From contig NC_080398.1 of assembly GCF_030265065.1 (NCBI RefSeq), forward strand, positions 930,001 to 994,000: 64,000 nt of DNA, in the 5' to 3' direction. This DNA comes from Corythoichthys intestinalis (Eukaryota > Chordata > Actinopteri > Syngnathiformes > Syngnathidae). The notes beneath the pieces are model-generated. The model saw nothing but the letters and a program-made list of their open reading frames with translations, was not told the DNA's origin and did no database searches. A program made the position numbers and the translations under genes. Below, one piece after another: positions 23,701 to 35,013 of the stretch; the stretch's first letter is position 1; each line of letters opens with the position of its first letter.

Positions 23701-26700
23701 AAAACATTCGCTCAAACAAAAGCTACGCTCATGTTGGTCTTGACAGGGAGCAGCTGGATTCAGCCATTTGAAATGAGTTATGACATATTCACTGTTGCCA
23801 CTAGAGGAAATCCATCCAAATCAAAACTAAATGCAAACACTTTCAAAACGAACCATGACACCGCCACTTTAATTAAACGGATACTTGAAAGCAGCATAAT
23901 TTGATTTGAAGCTTTTTTTTCTGCATGGCTTACCGTGATTTCCCGAATATAAGGCGCACCCTTGTATAATGCTCACCCCAAATTTACTTGTAAAATCTAG
24001 GGGAAATTATTGTACCCGTTTATAACGCGCACCCTAAATTTAGCACCAATAAATAGAAGAATACAAGAAAACGGAGCTCGTGTACAGATACAGAAATGTC
24101 ATTTTACTGACTGGTGAAACACCGCACAAGCATAGCACATTGGTAGTTCAAAACATTACCATAAACTGACAATATCTACGGTAATAATATGATTTGACAA
24201 CTTCTCCAACTTACCAGAATCTAGGAGAAATCAAAACAGATGTGACTTTTCTTTTATCTCTTTCACTCCCAGCCATTTTCACCAGAGCAAGGCCGTTCGC
24301 TCCCGGCCGTTTTTTCTGGATTTTGACTGATTTTGCAAGGCCCACAGAAAATTCTGTTCTATTGCTATATAAACTTTGAACCCACCAAAAGAAAGATTGG
24401 ACTCTCTTCTTTCAGCAGAAAAAAAAAGTAAGTTCGTATCTTTTTCCATTCTTTAGAAATCAGCATTAGAAAATAGCTTAGTTTGAGCAATTTTCCAATT
24501 TCTGATGAAAAAACGGAGAAAATGAGCTTTTTGTAAACGCATACATTTCAAACATAACTTTGACTTTAACAAAGCTATTTTTTGCATTAGTTACATCCAA
24601 AACATCTGAATAATGTTTTCCTTTTACAAAATACTATGAACAACCAGACAAATAGAGCTTTAGATAGAATACTAACAATTTATTCACACACAACGACTGA
24701 GAGATGACGGTTTGTCGCCGAGATGACGCCGTTGTCGCCACGTCAGCTGTGTAAACTTTTCCCTCATCGTTGTCTGTCTCAAAAAATTGATTATTTTTGC
24801 ATTTCTGCGGGGTCTGCTAGGCGAGCCGCTCCACGGGGGGTTTCACTCGTTTTGCACGACCGTCCAGCGCCTGGTGTCCCAGGCGTCCTCTCGTTGTTTT
24901 GTCCGGACGGAGCGCCGCCTGGGCTCAATCCGCCAGCGCTTTGACAATGCTGGCCGGCCGTTCACTGCTGTTGAATCGGCTTGTCTAGTCTTCCAAAATG
25001 CGTTACTGCCCTCCAGTGGCCAGTTTTACTGCTTTAAAATTGGTTTGGAGCGTTTTTCTTTGTTTCTCAGATACAGCGGAAGCTATATATGCTTCTTATA
25101 AAAAAAACCGCAAAAGACGTATAAATACGGTTGCGGGACAGTTGAGCATTTAAAAATAAAACGTATTTATACGGTTCCGGGAGCAAATGAGTTAAAGGCT
25201 GCTGTATAACTTGCTCGTTTCATCATGATGAATAAATGTTTCTTCCATGGATTGATATGGTAAAATGAAAGTGAGAACGTAAGTCGGAAATCCATGAGAG
25301 CTCATCGCTGTCGACATGTCAGTAACAATAGGAATTATTGTTATTTGGGTTTGAGTTTCCCGAGGGACAGATACAGTTGACGGACACAGGAAGTCTGTGT
25401 GCTTACGTTTGTTATGTTCCGAGTTAGGGATGTCCCGATCTAGGTTTTTGCACTTCTGATCCGATACCGATTAGAGGTGTGCAAAATTTCCGATTCTTAG
25501 ATTATTCGCGATTCGGCCGTGGAAGATTCGAGAACGATTCACAAACATCCAAATTCCGATTATTGAAATATGCCAAGTAAAGCGGAAGTACAACACACTC
25601 AGCGCGCCGCGCGGTCAATGAGGAACGGGGCGAGAGTAGCTAAACATCATGCTTATCATTACCCGGCCCCTCGGGTAATGCCAATGCTCAACTCACGGCT
25701 CTAGCTCAACTCATGCCACGAGATAAAAAAACACAACATACCTGACTGCTGCTGAAAAGCTGCTACAAATACAGCTAAGCTACATAATGTTACGGTAGAT
25801 ATCATTTATATAGGACTAGATGGATTGTAGACTCGGTAGCGTTAGCAGCACATCTACAAAAAGCTAGATGCGGAGGTAGTATACGGCCGCCATCTTAAAG
25901 CAGTACACTTCCCTGCAAGGCTGTTGTAGCGAACCTTCCAAGCAAACCTAATTAACTTTTTATCTAAAATACTCCTAAATCGGTAAAATATTGACTTGAA
26001 TCTATCTTTAAAATAGTTTTAAAAATTTCACATGTCGAAAGTACACAAAAGGGAAATTATGGATTAACGGGAGCAATTTTAACAACTTTAACAGTTGATT
26101 CACAACATTAAATTAATTGAATGTAGTTTAAAGCTCCTGATACAGAATGGGGACTAGAGTTTTTTTTTCTTACTGTTATTTTTGTATATTTGTTTACTGC
26201 TATATGTTAACTTGATACTGAAATAGTAGTTTGGTTTAGCCTGAGAGTATTTTTGAACAATTTTGGAACTAATGTACAAAACATTTAAAAAAATTTAAAA
26301 AATAAAAAAGGAGGGGGGTGCATCAATAATCGTTTTAGAATCGAATCGGAGCCTCTGAATCGTAATCGAATCGTTAGGTGCCCAAAGATTCCCAGCTCTA
26401 ATACCGATAGTTTTGCACTTCCGATCCGATACCGATACTGGTCGATACCGATACCGGCCTATCTGAGCATGTGTTATAGCCTCCTTACTTTGTTGTCACT
26501 CATGTTGAAAAGAGTTTTAGTACTCTTGATAACAACTAGCCAGCTGAATTAGGTGAGTTTGAATAACACACAAAGGTTGGTAACAAGAAACTGACCTGTT
26601 TATTCAGGGACAAACACAAAACGTTATAAATAACAAACAGAAATGGTATAGTCAGTCAGTAAAACGTGCAAATAATATTGTAAACTGTCTTAAAAAAGCA

Positions 26701-28839
26701 AAACACACCAACAACCTCAGTGGAAAATCCCCCAAATCCCCCAAGCTATTAGATGCTTTTAATGTTTCGTGCATTAGTTACAATAATTGTATAAAAAGCC
26801 TCTCAGGTTTAAATAAACGACTATTTCAGTATCAAGTTAACATTTTAAAACTGTAAATAAAATACTCAAGTCCCAATTCTGTATCAGCAGCTTTAAACTA
26901 CATTCAATTCATTTAATTTTGCGAATCAACTGTTAAAGTTGTTAAAATTGCTCCCGTTATTCCATAATTTCCCTTCTGTCTACTTTCGACATGTGAAAGT
27001 TTTAAAACTGTTTTGAAGATGGATTCAAGTCCAGATTTTGCCGATTTAGGAGTATTTTAGATAAAAAGTTAATTAGGTTCGCTACAACAGAGCCTGGACA
27101 TACTGGACATAGACAAACGCGCTGGCCCTCAACGGTTTCCATACGCTTTTGCGTACCGATGGCTGACCACTGTATTTGCGGCGGACACGAGAAAATAACT
27201 TCTCAAAATGTCGAAGAGGCAGGCCACACTGAGTAATTACTTCCGTGTTTCCCCACCCCCGTCAAAAGACAGACGACAGAGACGTCTCCGGAGCTACCGA
27301 AAAAAAGGACTTTTGCTGAAAAGTGGCTACAGGAGGTACCATGGCTAGAAGCAAATGATGCTCGCACGGAAATGCGGTACAAAATGTGCCGCGAGAATCC
27401 CAATGTCGCCGATAAGGGCAGCGCATTTTATGTAGGGTCAAAGAATTTCAGCCATCCAAACTTTGAAAAGCACGAAACAAAACAGAGCACATGTGGCAAT
27501 TAAGCAAACTATCGATGCCAAACAGGACCCCACTCGCCCTATGGACAAGTGGCGGAATAAAGGTAATGAACAGCGACATGCACTGACAAACGTGTTTTTG
27601 CTCGCATTTTACAAAGCTAAACATGCACGTTCAATGAGGTCTTATGAGGAGGACATCCAAATTTTAAAAATGCTTGGAGTTAATGTGGGAGCCGCATAAT
27701 GCCCTTTATTTTTGAATTGGTGCTTTTTATTTCTTTACATTTCACTTCAAAGTAATGGCAATTTTGTTGTGCCAGTTGATGTTAATCAATCATTAATTGT
27801 TAATATAATTAATTAAAGTTAATTGGCTCGAAGTAAAGCTTGTCATAAATTTATCGCAACAGGCGGGTCGGCTCTCAAGCTCAATGAGGACCAAGTCACA
27901 TCTCCAGGTCCTCCTCTGAGAACCTGGGCAAAAAAAATATGTGCACCCCTGTCTATATACATATGATATCTATTATCTACAGTAAAACGATGTTGACGTA
28001 GTTTGTAGCGGCTGTCAGCAGCAGTCAGGTATTCTTGTGTTTTTTATCCAGTGGCATGAGTTGAGCTAAAGCCGTGAGTTGAGCATTGGCATTACCCGGG
28101 TCTATGACAAGAATGATGTTTACTCTCGGGATGCAATGTGGTCCGTTTCTCATTGCGTCCCGAAGACCGCGCTGTGTATTAGTTCCGCTTTACTTGACAT
28201 ATTTCAATAATCGGAATTTGGATGTTTGTGAATCGTTCTCGAATCTTCCACGGCCGAATCGCTCAAGGATGTAATGACGGCTGGGCATGTTGTACCGCGG
28301 TTCTAAGTGTTGGATGGTGCGTCTTTCCTCACGAGAGATAATGGCTCGTTATCCAGAATGAATTCTTCGGCAATGACTCTTGTTATTCCCTGGGCTTTGG
28401 GACTGTCGAGTGCCAGTTTGTCACGCATAGCAAAAGTTTCTGCCAGTGTTAGTTGCGTAGGACCTTTCTTTTTGTCTTCGTTTTTTCAACATACACCTTA
28501 TATTGTTTGTGGTGGTATTTCGCTAAATGCTTGATTAGATTGGTTGTATTAAAACTAGGGCTGCAGCTATCGAATATTTTAGTAATCGAGTAATAGACTG
28601 AAAATTCTATTGATTAATCGAGTAATCGGATAAAACAAATATATTTTTAGGTGAAGAGCAATTATAGATATACATGAGAAAACAAGACATTTTATCATTT
28701 TCAGTCAATCAATGTCTTTATTTTTTATGTATATTGTTGAAAACAGCCAACAATTGCATCTCAGATGTAACTAGAATAAAAAAAAAAAGACTAATTCACT
28801 GCTTTCACTCAAAAAACCTTTAGATCTTATTTAAAAGAA

Positions 28840-28870
<31 letters not shown>

Positions 28871-30197
28871 CACACACCTAAAAATGCCTTTACGCTTGAT
28901 AACACACATCACTTAAAAGTTAGGATTTTTTTCCCCATGTTTTTCAATTGAATTTCTATTTTTGTCAAGCCATTTTTAAGTTCTAGTTAAGTTTTAAGTT
29001 AGTCTAAACTGTAAGTCCTGATTGGATTTTTAGTTTTTGCACTTTTCAAAATAAATGTATGATACAGGCTGTATTGGAGCACATTAGGGCCTAGTGCTAT
29101 TTGGTGTTTTATCCAGCAATGACTACTGAGCTAAAATTGATAGTTAGCATGATTAAGTTTTTATTTGACACCCTCATCACTCCACAACGCTATGTTATGT
29201 TAAAGCCTGTATGTAAGACACGTTAGCCACGCATCGAAAGTGGTCTTAATTAATTGAAACCTAGCCCTCCGCAGGGCTAACGTAAGATGAGCTAGTAGTG
29301 ACAGTAACGTTAATCTTATATATTAGCGCTTAGCGCTCTTTATTAGCGCTTAGTGCTCTACTGCTTTAAGATGGCGGCTGTTTGCTAACGCTGCCCAGAC
29401 GCGGCCTAGTCTGTCAATAAGCATCTAGTTCAACATACATGTGATCTCTGAGACTCATCAGACGCTAGCTGCAACTAACGTAGCATGTGCGGGCTAGTAT
29501 TTAGCAACGTCGGTGTCGTTTGTAGCGGTTGTCGGCTGCAGTAAGTTTTTTTTTTCTTTTCTTTCCCCTTCCTCCTCTCCGCACGTGACATCAGCGCGTT
29601 GTCCCGCATTAAAAGTAGTCCGAGCAAAACGTGATGCTTAAAGCTGTCAAAATAAACGATTACTCGAGGTGAATAAAATTACTTGGATCAGTTTTTAAAC
29701 TCGAGTTACTCGAGTATTCGTTTCAGCTCTAATTAAAACCGCCACGCTTGACTTTATTGTGGCATATGTTGCACTCTGCCTCTTCGTCTTTGTCGTCCTT
29801 TAAGGTGAAAGGATCCCACACAACTGACATTTTTACTGATAGTTGGTAAAAAAAAATTTTTAAGTCGGTAAATTGGGAGACGGTCATGTAGTGTGTTGAA
29901 ATACGGACCTGATTTTAGGTAAACCGAAGCAAAAACTGGAATGGATTATGTAAATCGGTGCGCTGGAAAACCCGGAGCGGACTTTTTAATTTTTCCGTGT
30001 CATCCGATCCGATGCGCATTTTTTTGCCCATATCGGCGTCCAATCCAATTGGGACATCTCTAATTTCAACGCCACTTTAATTAAACGAATACTCGAGCAG
30101 CAAAATTTGAATCTTTTAAAAAAAATTTTTTTTTTTTATCGAATTAAACGTAACGGGAAAAAATCTCATCCTTCCATGTGCCTGCATTTTTAGGTGA
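17744..30197 (+). CDS. pnrc2 upstream ORF crossing exons 2 and 3 (77 codons)
   Basis: Exon 2 is bounded by TTAACAG at 17700 and AAAGAG/GTGCGT at 17974. The first ATG of this frame is 17744. It reads 76 full codons to 17973, is joined by an AG+G codon to exon 3 at 30194, and meets TGA at 30195-30197, which is 19 nt before the pnrc2 ATG. The peptide is basic (MFSSAPRASDAHRHS at the start, KRELFLDNLVATKR at the end) with an acidic GDDDIFNVD patch midway. I recognise no family. Other frames of this GC-rich exon are also open, so coding status rests on the junction-spanning layout. It could act on translation, or on NMD of the pnrc2 mRNA, without making a stable peptide. Confidence 0.4.
18196..19662 (+). 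mobile_element. hAT-T1 element copy 1
   Basis: The left end is TAGAGGTGGGAATC and the right end TTTTGCACGCGTCTA. Exact 8-bp duplications GTAAATAC lie at 18188-18195 and 19663-19670. At 18699 another hAT-like end (TAGGGGTGCAACGG) is embedded without a matching partner. It has no transposase. Confidence 0.8.
20663..21674. mobile_element. pogo-like element, long copy in hAT-F
   Basis: The ends CCATATTTTTCGGACTATAA and TTGTAGTCCGAAAAATACGG are flanked by TA. The second hAT-F copy at 26771 reads through GCATTAGTTACAA, giving the empty site. It is about twice the length of the 6144-6639 copy because of an extra internal segment with no recognisable protein. Confidence 0.8.
22398..22757 (-). CDS. 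BED-type zinc finger, N-terminus of hAT transposase (truncated)
   Basis: 119 residues. The BED signature is plain: aromatic start VWDHF (5-8), C20-x2-C23, and H45-x4-H50 in NLIKHLAKYH. After a Lys/Glu-rich linker it reaches LAIDSPKAQGITRVIAEEFI, then stops at SNT. hAT transposases of the ZBED type carry this finger ahead of a catalytic domain of roughly 500 residues, which is missing. The stop lies just before T1-like sequence, so the catalytic part was lost when that segment came in. A second, broken copy lies in the hAT-F element at 25425. Confidence 0.8.
   Translation of the reverse strand: MSAVWDHFTLKDDKEEEAECNICHNKVKCGGKVVRSFSTTNLIKHLAKYHHKQNEEYVKKTEDKKKGPTQLTLAETFAMRDKLAIDSPKAQGITRVIAEEFILDDEPLSLVSKDAPSNT
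23470..23930 (-). mobile_element. hAT-B-like fragment, reverse orientation
   Basis: The reverse complement follows the order of the 7849-8403 element: AATTAAAGTGG, the ACTGTTGCC/CTAGAGG block, GAGCAGC, the AACAAAGG block, then TATCCGTTTGAGGCTCAG. The terminal sequences are not preserved. Confidence 0.5.
24257..25191. mobile_element. TTAA-target element copy (CTCATTTGCTCCC end)
   Basis: The right end GGGAGCAAATGAG is followed by TTAA. The left end TTTCACTCCCAGCCATTTTC matches the copy at 41934 after a few lost bases. The interior (ATTCTGTTCTATTGCTATAT and a GC-rich block) is shared with that copy. TTAA flanks suggest a piggyBac-type enzyme, but no transposase is present. Confidence 0.6.
25472..26400 (-). 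mobile_element. hAT-T1 element copy 3 (inverted)
   Basis: The ends TTAGAGGTGTGCAAAAT and GATTCCCAGCTCTA are flanked by exact duplications ATACCGAT (25464-25471 and 26401-26408). It has the shortest internal region of the T1 copies, about 930 bp, and is non-coding. Confidence 0.85.
27095..27951 (+). mobile_element. hAT fragment encoding ZNF862-like transposase N- and C-ends
   Basis: ATG 27208 opens MSKRQATLSNYFRVSPPPSK. Further on are WLQEVPWLEANDARTEMRYK-like and ENPNVADKGSAFYVGSKNF segments of the TTF-type zinc finger found in ZNF862-like hAT proteins, in shifted frames. A later open stretch (to 27699) ends ILKMLGVNVGAA. The catalytic core is missing. The right end GTGCACCCCTG is hAT-like; the left end is absent. 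Compared with the other T1-like copies, the host segment from TTCTAGAGAAG to TCTATATAC is lost at the junction. Confidence 0.65.
28300..29830 (-). pseudogene. BED zinc finger copy 2, split by a hAT-B insertion
   Basis: This is the same coding sequence as 22398-22757, starting at the ATG complementary to 29828-29830. After about 30 codons it is interrupted by the hAT-B element 28556-29731 (duplication ATTAAAAC) and resumes at 28555. Further small changes around 28480-28490 put the rest out of frame. Confidence 0.7.
28556..29731. mobile_element. hAT-B element, long subfamily (TAGGGCTGCAGC ends)
   Basis: The ends TAGGGCTGCAGCTATCGA and TTCGTTTCAGCTCTA are flanked by exact duplications ATTAAAAC (28548-28555 and 29732-29739). 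It is closely similar end to end to 53487-54627. The interior has a short AT dinucleotide run and no ORF. Confidence 0.9.
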
Positions 30198-30216
30198 CAC
30201 GCAAAGCTGAAGCATC

Positions 30217-30675
30217 ATGGGAGGTGGAGGCGGAGAGCGGTGCAGTAACATTCCGAGCCCCAACAACGAGCGCCCGAAGAAAAAGAACCAGCAGCTGGGC
30301 CGAAACAAGCAGAGGGGTCGCGACCAGACCGGCAACGTGACGACGGCGTCGGCCCACCACCATCGCCGGGGCGGCGACAAAGGCGTCCTGGCGTACCAAT
30401 GCTCCCCGGAGGCGCGGCAAGCGGAGGCGGCGGCTTCCATCGTCCGCCTGGCCGCCGCCTACGAGCGGGACTGGGAGGGGGCCGTGACCCACCTCAACAC
30501 GCTGCTGAGCGCCCGGGGAAGCCCCAGCTACGCCGGGCCCAAATTCAGCGAGCCGCCCTCGCCTAGCGTGCTGCCCAAACCGCCGAGCCACTGGGTGGCC
30601 TTTCCGATGGGCGCCGGAGAAAGCCGGGAGATGATGACCTTCCAGCTCAAGAGCCTCTTAAAGGTGCAAGCCTGA
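30217..30675 (+). CDS. pnrc2: Proline-rich nuclear receptor coactivator 2
   Basis: The single coding exon gives 152 residues; human PNRC2 has 139. The start MGGG, the C-terminal block [16 protein letters not shown] (residues 111-126, an SH3-type proline motif) and the end [12 protein letters not shown] (LxxLL-like nuclear receptor box LKSLL, 144-148) are the hallmarks of this family. PNRC2 binds nuclear receptors and also links UPF1 to the decapping activator DCP1A in nonsense-mediated decay. The coding exon starts at 30194 after TTTTTAG. The start ATG (ATCATGG) is the first in the exon. The middle is more Ala/Arg-rich and GC-rich than in mammals. It lies divergent from nothing close by; srsf10 follows convergently, as expected from human synteny. 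Confidence 0.95.
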   Translation: MGGGGGERCSNIPSPNNERPKKKNQQLGRNKQRGRDQTGNVTTASAHHHRRGGDKGVLAYQCSPEARQAEAAASIVRLAAAYERDWEGAVTHLNTLLSARGSPSYAGPKFSEPPSPSVLPKPPSHWVAFPMGAGESREMMTFQLKSLLKVQA

Positions 30676-32310
30676 GGGAGGTTTTAAAAGAAAAAAAGGC
30701 TGTAATACTTTTTAATGAGTTTTTATTTAAAAAAAAAACATTAGATTTTACAGCCCTACTGCCTTCCCGGCATCGACAAAACCTCCCTCTTATTTCACGT
30801 CGGTTTTCCTTTTTATTTTGGCTATCAAAGCAGATCGGGTGCACTTATTTTTTTCCACACGTTACTTCAATCCCGTCCACTTTTTTGGACATACACAGCT
30901 GTTATTCTTCTGTAACTGCCAATGTGCAGTAGCGCATTTTTAAATGAACCCCCTCTTGTTTGGACAAAACTGCGATTCTGCAGGGAAATCATGTGTACAT
31001 TGTTTTTTTTCATAAGGTTTCTTAAGAAGTTATCATGGCGCACGGGCCTTAGGCGCTCGACTCCTGTGTACCTTCATTTTTTAAAAATTGCGCTGTGCGC
31101 AGATGCACTACAGGAAGCGAGTCGCTCTAAGGTCCGGTGTTCACGCTGCCTCCCGGAAATGTTATTGTCCTCCATTTTGGGAGGTGCTGTGCAATTTAAG
31201 ACCGGACACTTTGCGTGAAAAAGGCGGAGAAATGTTTTCGTAGTGTGTCCAAGTGGTCTTGTTGTGCTTTGGTGGTGCCGTGCGTTCACCAAAGCTAATG
31301 TTCCCGTTCCCCAGTCTCGTTTATCGACTTAAACTCGCGCCGTCCCGACGCGCGGAAGAAAACCGTTCGGTTTTGTCGGCGGCGCGACTTTACGTCGAAA
31401 ACGCGAGACTTCCTCGCCTTTTCTGTGACAAATCGAGCTAAGCGTTCCGACGTTTTCAGCCCATTTTTTGCACTGCACTTGCTTTATAGTGTTAAGTTAC
31501 AAGCCGCATCATTGTTGAATCAACAGGCGCGTCATCGACTATCTTTTTTTTTGTTGCAGTTTTTTCCCCCGTGCAGAATTGAATCTGCTTCATAGCCAGA
31601 CTAAAGACGACAAAACCTCATTTGATTGTTTTTTTCAGGAGCCGTGTAAATACTGAAAATGGTATGTATAAAGTTCTTGTAGCATATTGTACATTCGCAG
31701 GCCCCACGATGGGCGGAGGCTTGCAGACGAAAGTATTTTTAGTACTAATGATAACACTGAATGTATGAGATGCGTCCCGTCTCGACTTCGAAGATGCTGA
31801 AGAATATTTTTGATAAGAAAACAAAAAGAAAAACGAGCGTTCGCCAGTACGAGAGCCCTGCACTGAAGTCTTTTCGGAGATCTTGCACATGTTTTTATGA
31901 TTTTGTACGATGCAGTGTAGGGTGAAGGAAGAGTTTACAATTGGACTCGGGGACGTTTGCAGATGTAAGACTTTAATCTGGATGGATTTCAATTTTTTTT
32001 GTTTTTTTGTTTTGGTCCCAAATATTTTTAGAAACTCCCTTCCCAAGCTGTTCTTCCGCCAACTATTTATATCTTCTTAAACAATTCTTCCATCCAGATC
32101 AGAGTCCAGCAAAGTCCCCTTATGCTAAATTAGAGCTTGTAAGAATTGGATTTTTAATTATGTCCCCACTTCTAATGTCATTGTATGCAAAGAGAAGAAA
32201 ATGCCCTGTATAAGATTGGAAACGATTGGTTCAAAAAATATTGAGATAACAATCATTGATTTGAAGTTGAAAATTTTACAAACAAAAAACAATAAAATCC
32301 TGTCCCCTTC
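30676..32310 (+). other. pnrc2: pnrc2 3'UTR with poly(A) signal at 32291
   Basis: About 1.6 kb without transposon ends follows the pnrc2 stop, in contrast to both sides. AATAAA at 32291-32296 is a suitable poly(A) signal. ORFs on the minus strand inside this interval have no family resemblance and are taken as chance. Confidence 0.6.
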
Positions 32311-32501
32311 CCCCCAAACGATGTGCTTGTCTTGATTTTTACATTTTCTGGTATTTTACAAATGTCTGTAACTTGCAATACAGTTCTTTTTTAAAATTGA
32401 ACTACTTAACCCCTTCAGACCCAAGCATGCTGCTGAAGGACATCACATGTTCGCGTCTCTAAACCAATAAATAAACGGAATTTAGTTGCTAGTGCCACTT
32501 A

Positions 32502-33045
32502 CCGTATTAGCCCGAATATTAGACGGTGTTTTTTGCATTGAAATAAGACTGAAAAAGTGGGGGTCGTCTTATATTCGCGGTCTAGACGGTATACCCATTC
32601 ACGACGCTAGATGGCGCCAGATATTGAAGCGATGTTCTGCCATGACAGAGCTCAGCTACTCTCAAGTTTAAACAGTTTGCATTATTTTATTGCAATGTTT
32701 TTCCTTATTTAAATTTGTTTCAGGACTACAGTTACAGCTAGACCTCACTTTGGTGGTTAATGCAGTTATTGCAATTTTGTTGTTTTATCACAATAGATTG
32801 GTTTATTTACATTTCAAAAACCAGAAGCCATTCATTTACGAATGGGATTGCACTTTAGTTTACATATTTAAATGTTCAGATACTAAGATTTGAATGAGGC
32901 AAAATAACCTTTTTCCTCTAAAATATATTGTTATAATCATGTTTCAGATGTAATTATTTTCTGTATAAAAATTTGGTGTTCCAAAAATCTTATTTTCAAA
33001 CTTTAGTCCTCAAAAAGAGGGGGCCGTCTTATATTCGGCCCAATA
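32502..33045. mobile_element. pogo-related MITE (CCGTATTAGCCCGAATATTAG end)
   Basis: The left end CCGTATTAGCCCGAATATTA follows TA. The right arm GGCCGTCTTATATTCGGCCC is its diverged complement. The CCGTATT start is shared with the pogo-like MITEs in the window. The right edge is approximate. Confidence 0.55.
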
Positions 33046-33290
33046 AATTGGCACGACACCGGCGGGCGTACCAAATTCAATGGATGACGATCTTGACAAA
33101 AAGTATTGCCTGAGCAGCCTGATTTAGAATTCCCCTCAACAATGAGGGGAAACAAAAAAACGCTCATTGTCAACTTATATTCTAATTTTATTACTGACAC
33201 TGCGTTTTGGGGTCAAACATGTTGTGCCCCCCCCCTGCCCCAAAAGTCAAAACTCTGGCTACGGTGCCAATACTTTTGGTCAGCACTGTA

Positions 33291-33472
33291 CAAGCCAACT
33301 GTTTAGACACACCTTATTTAATGCAACACAAACGAATGTCCCAAACACATCAATAAAGCAATAAATTCCACTAATGAACCCTGAAAAAGCACACGTGAAG
33401 TCAAAACCCATTTTAGGTGACTCCCTCTTGAAGCTACTTTGGAGATACTAGAATTTTATACGTTTGTAGGTG

Positions 33473-33506
<34 letters not shown>

Positions 33507-33610
33507 CCACACATGTTCATCCATAGTTTTATTACTTTCAGTGAGAATTTACAATAGTCATGGGAAGAAAAAAAAAACGAACGAACGAACCATACTTTTG
33601 GCCTGTACTG
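33291..33610. mobile_element. Tc1-derived MITE remnant
   Basis: The right end TACTTTTGGCCTGTACTG is followed by TA, and the left part CTGTTTAGACACACCTTATT is its diverged complement. Just upstream, CCAATACTTTTGGTCAGCACTG (to 33288) is the end of another Tc1 family. No coding sequence is present. Confidence 0.4.
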
Positions 33611-34384
33611 TACATACATACATAGAGATCGGAGTCAATATTCAAAGAAAGAACCAGAAAATTCATTTGACTGCTCAGTTTTATTTAAAACTGTATACTT
33701 TGAGCGCCTTGAAAGGTGGAAAAGCGCTATATAAGTATAACACCATTTACTGAACAAAACAGTAAAATTGACTGCATTGTAAAGACTCAAAATTCCATTT
33801 AGCTTAATAGTGGATAGCACGAAACTATCAAGTCCATACTGCCACCTACTGTACAAGAGTGGTTGGTGACAGAACTAAATCGATTGCGCCGAAGGCATGA
33901 AAATGAAACCATCAATTCACAACTAGAAAAAAACAAAGACAAAAAACAAATACAGTATAAGAATATTCTAATGAAAGATTTTAGTAGTAGCCTGTTTTTT
34001 TTTTTTTTGGTGGGCGCATAATGATTACCTTTTGAGACATAAAGTATATACAGTGTATCACAAAAGTGAGTACACCCCTTGCATTTCTGCAGATATTTAA
34101 GTATATCTTTTCATGGGACAACACTGACAAAATGACACTTTGACACAATGAATAGTCTGTCTGCTGCTTATATAATACAGTTAATGTATTTTCCGCCCAA
34201 AATAACATAAAATATAGCAATTAATATCTAAACCAGGAGTGTCCAAACTTTTTGCAAAGGGGGCCAGATTTGGTTTGGTAAAAATGGAGGGCCGACCTTG
34301 GCTGACGTCCTTTACGTAGAACAATAAATTTAAGGAAATGTTAGCAAGCCATTCTATGTGTCACATTTGCTTTATCATTTTTTT

Positions 34385-34907
34385 TAGTGCTTAAACGATG
34401 AATCAATTAACTCCAGTATTCGATTAAAGAAAAAAGATTTGAATTAAATTTTGCTGCTTCGAGTATTCGTTTAATTAAAGTGATACACTGCCCTCTAGTC
34501 TGCCTCATTTCACATGGCTGAATCCAGCTGCTCCATGTTAAAACCAACATAAGCCAAGTTTTTGTTTGAGCCAATTTTATTTTTTTTATGCATTCGTAAT
34601 TTAGATTATCGGTATATTTAGCAGTTTTTTTTTTTTTGTGGGAATATTTGTCCGAACCATTTGTCAAGAGAATTGTAAAAAAAAAAACAACAACAACAAA
34701 AAAAACGTTAGTGTTTTATAGCATTTAAGCTAGACATTTGCTATGTAAGTTAGCCATTGTTCTTTTGTCACTCCTTATTTATTTTTTGGACCGTTTGAGG
34801 CTCAGCTCAGGTATTTTAATTTTTCATGTTCCTTATCCGATTACTCGATTATTCGAACTAACTAGTTCATAGATTAATCGACTACTAAAATAATAGCTGC
34901 AGCCCTA
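34385..34907. mobile_element. hAT-B element nested in hAT-G
   Basis: The left end TAGTGCTTAAACGATGAATC and right end TAATAGCTGCAGCCCTA are flanked by ATTTTTTT and ATTTTTTA (7 of 8). It is non-coding. Confidence 0.7.
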
Positions 34908-35013
34908 ATTTTTTAAACTAATAATTTCAACAATCTCACAACTAGCCTTTGTGGCGTTCTCTTTCCACTCTCGGGCTCTTGCGAAATACTGCTGTTATAT
35001 GTAATGTAATCAT

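Larger units (their letters stand above)
25425..30062 (-). mobile_element. hAT-F element copy 2, hosting three younger insertions
   Basis: The ends TAGGGATGTCCCGATC and TTGGGACATCTCTA are present, but the outside flanks (TTCCGAGT and ATTTCAAC) do not match. Recombination or later loss at one side is likely. It shares with copy 1 the same chimeric layout of F ends, T1-like middle and BED finger. It is broken by T1 (25472-26400), a ZNF862-like hAT piece (27095-27951) and hAT-B (28556-29731). Confidence 0.8.

Noticed and set aside
31618-32046. 142-codon minus-strand ORF
   Set aside because: It falls in the pnrc2 3'UTR, with low-complexity residues and no family match.
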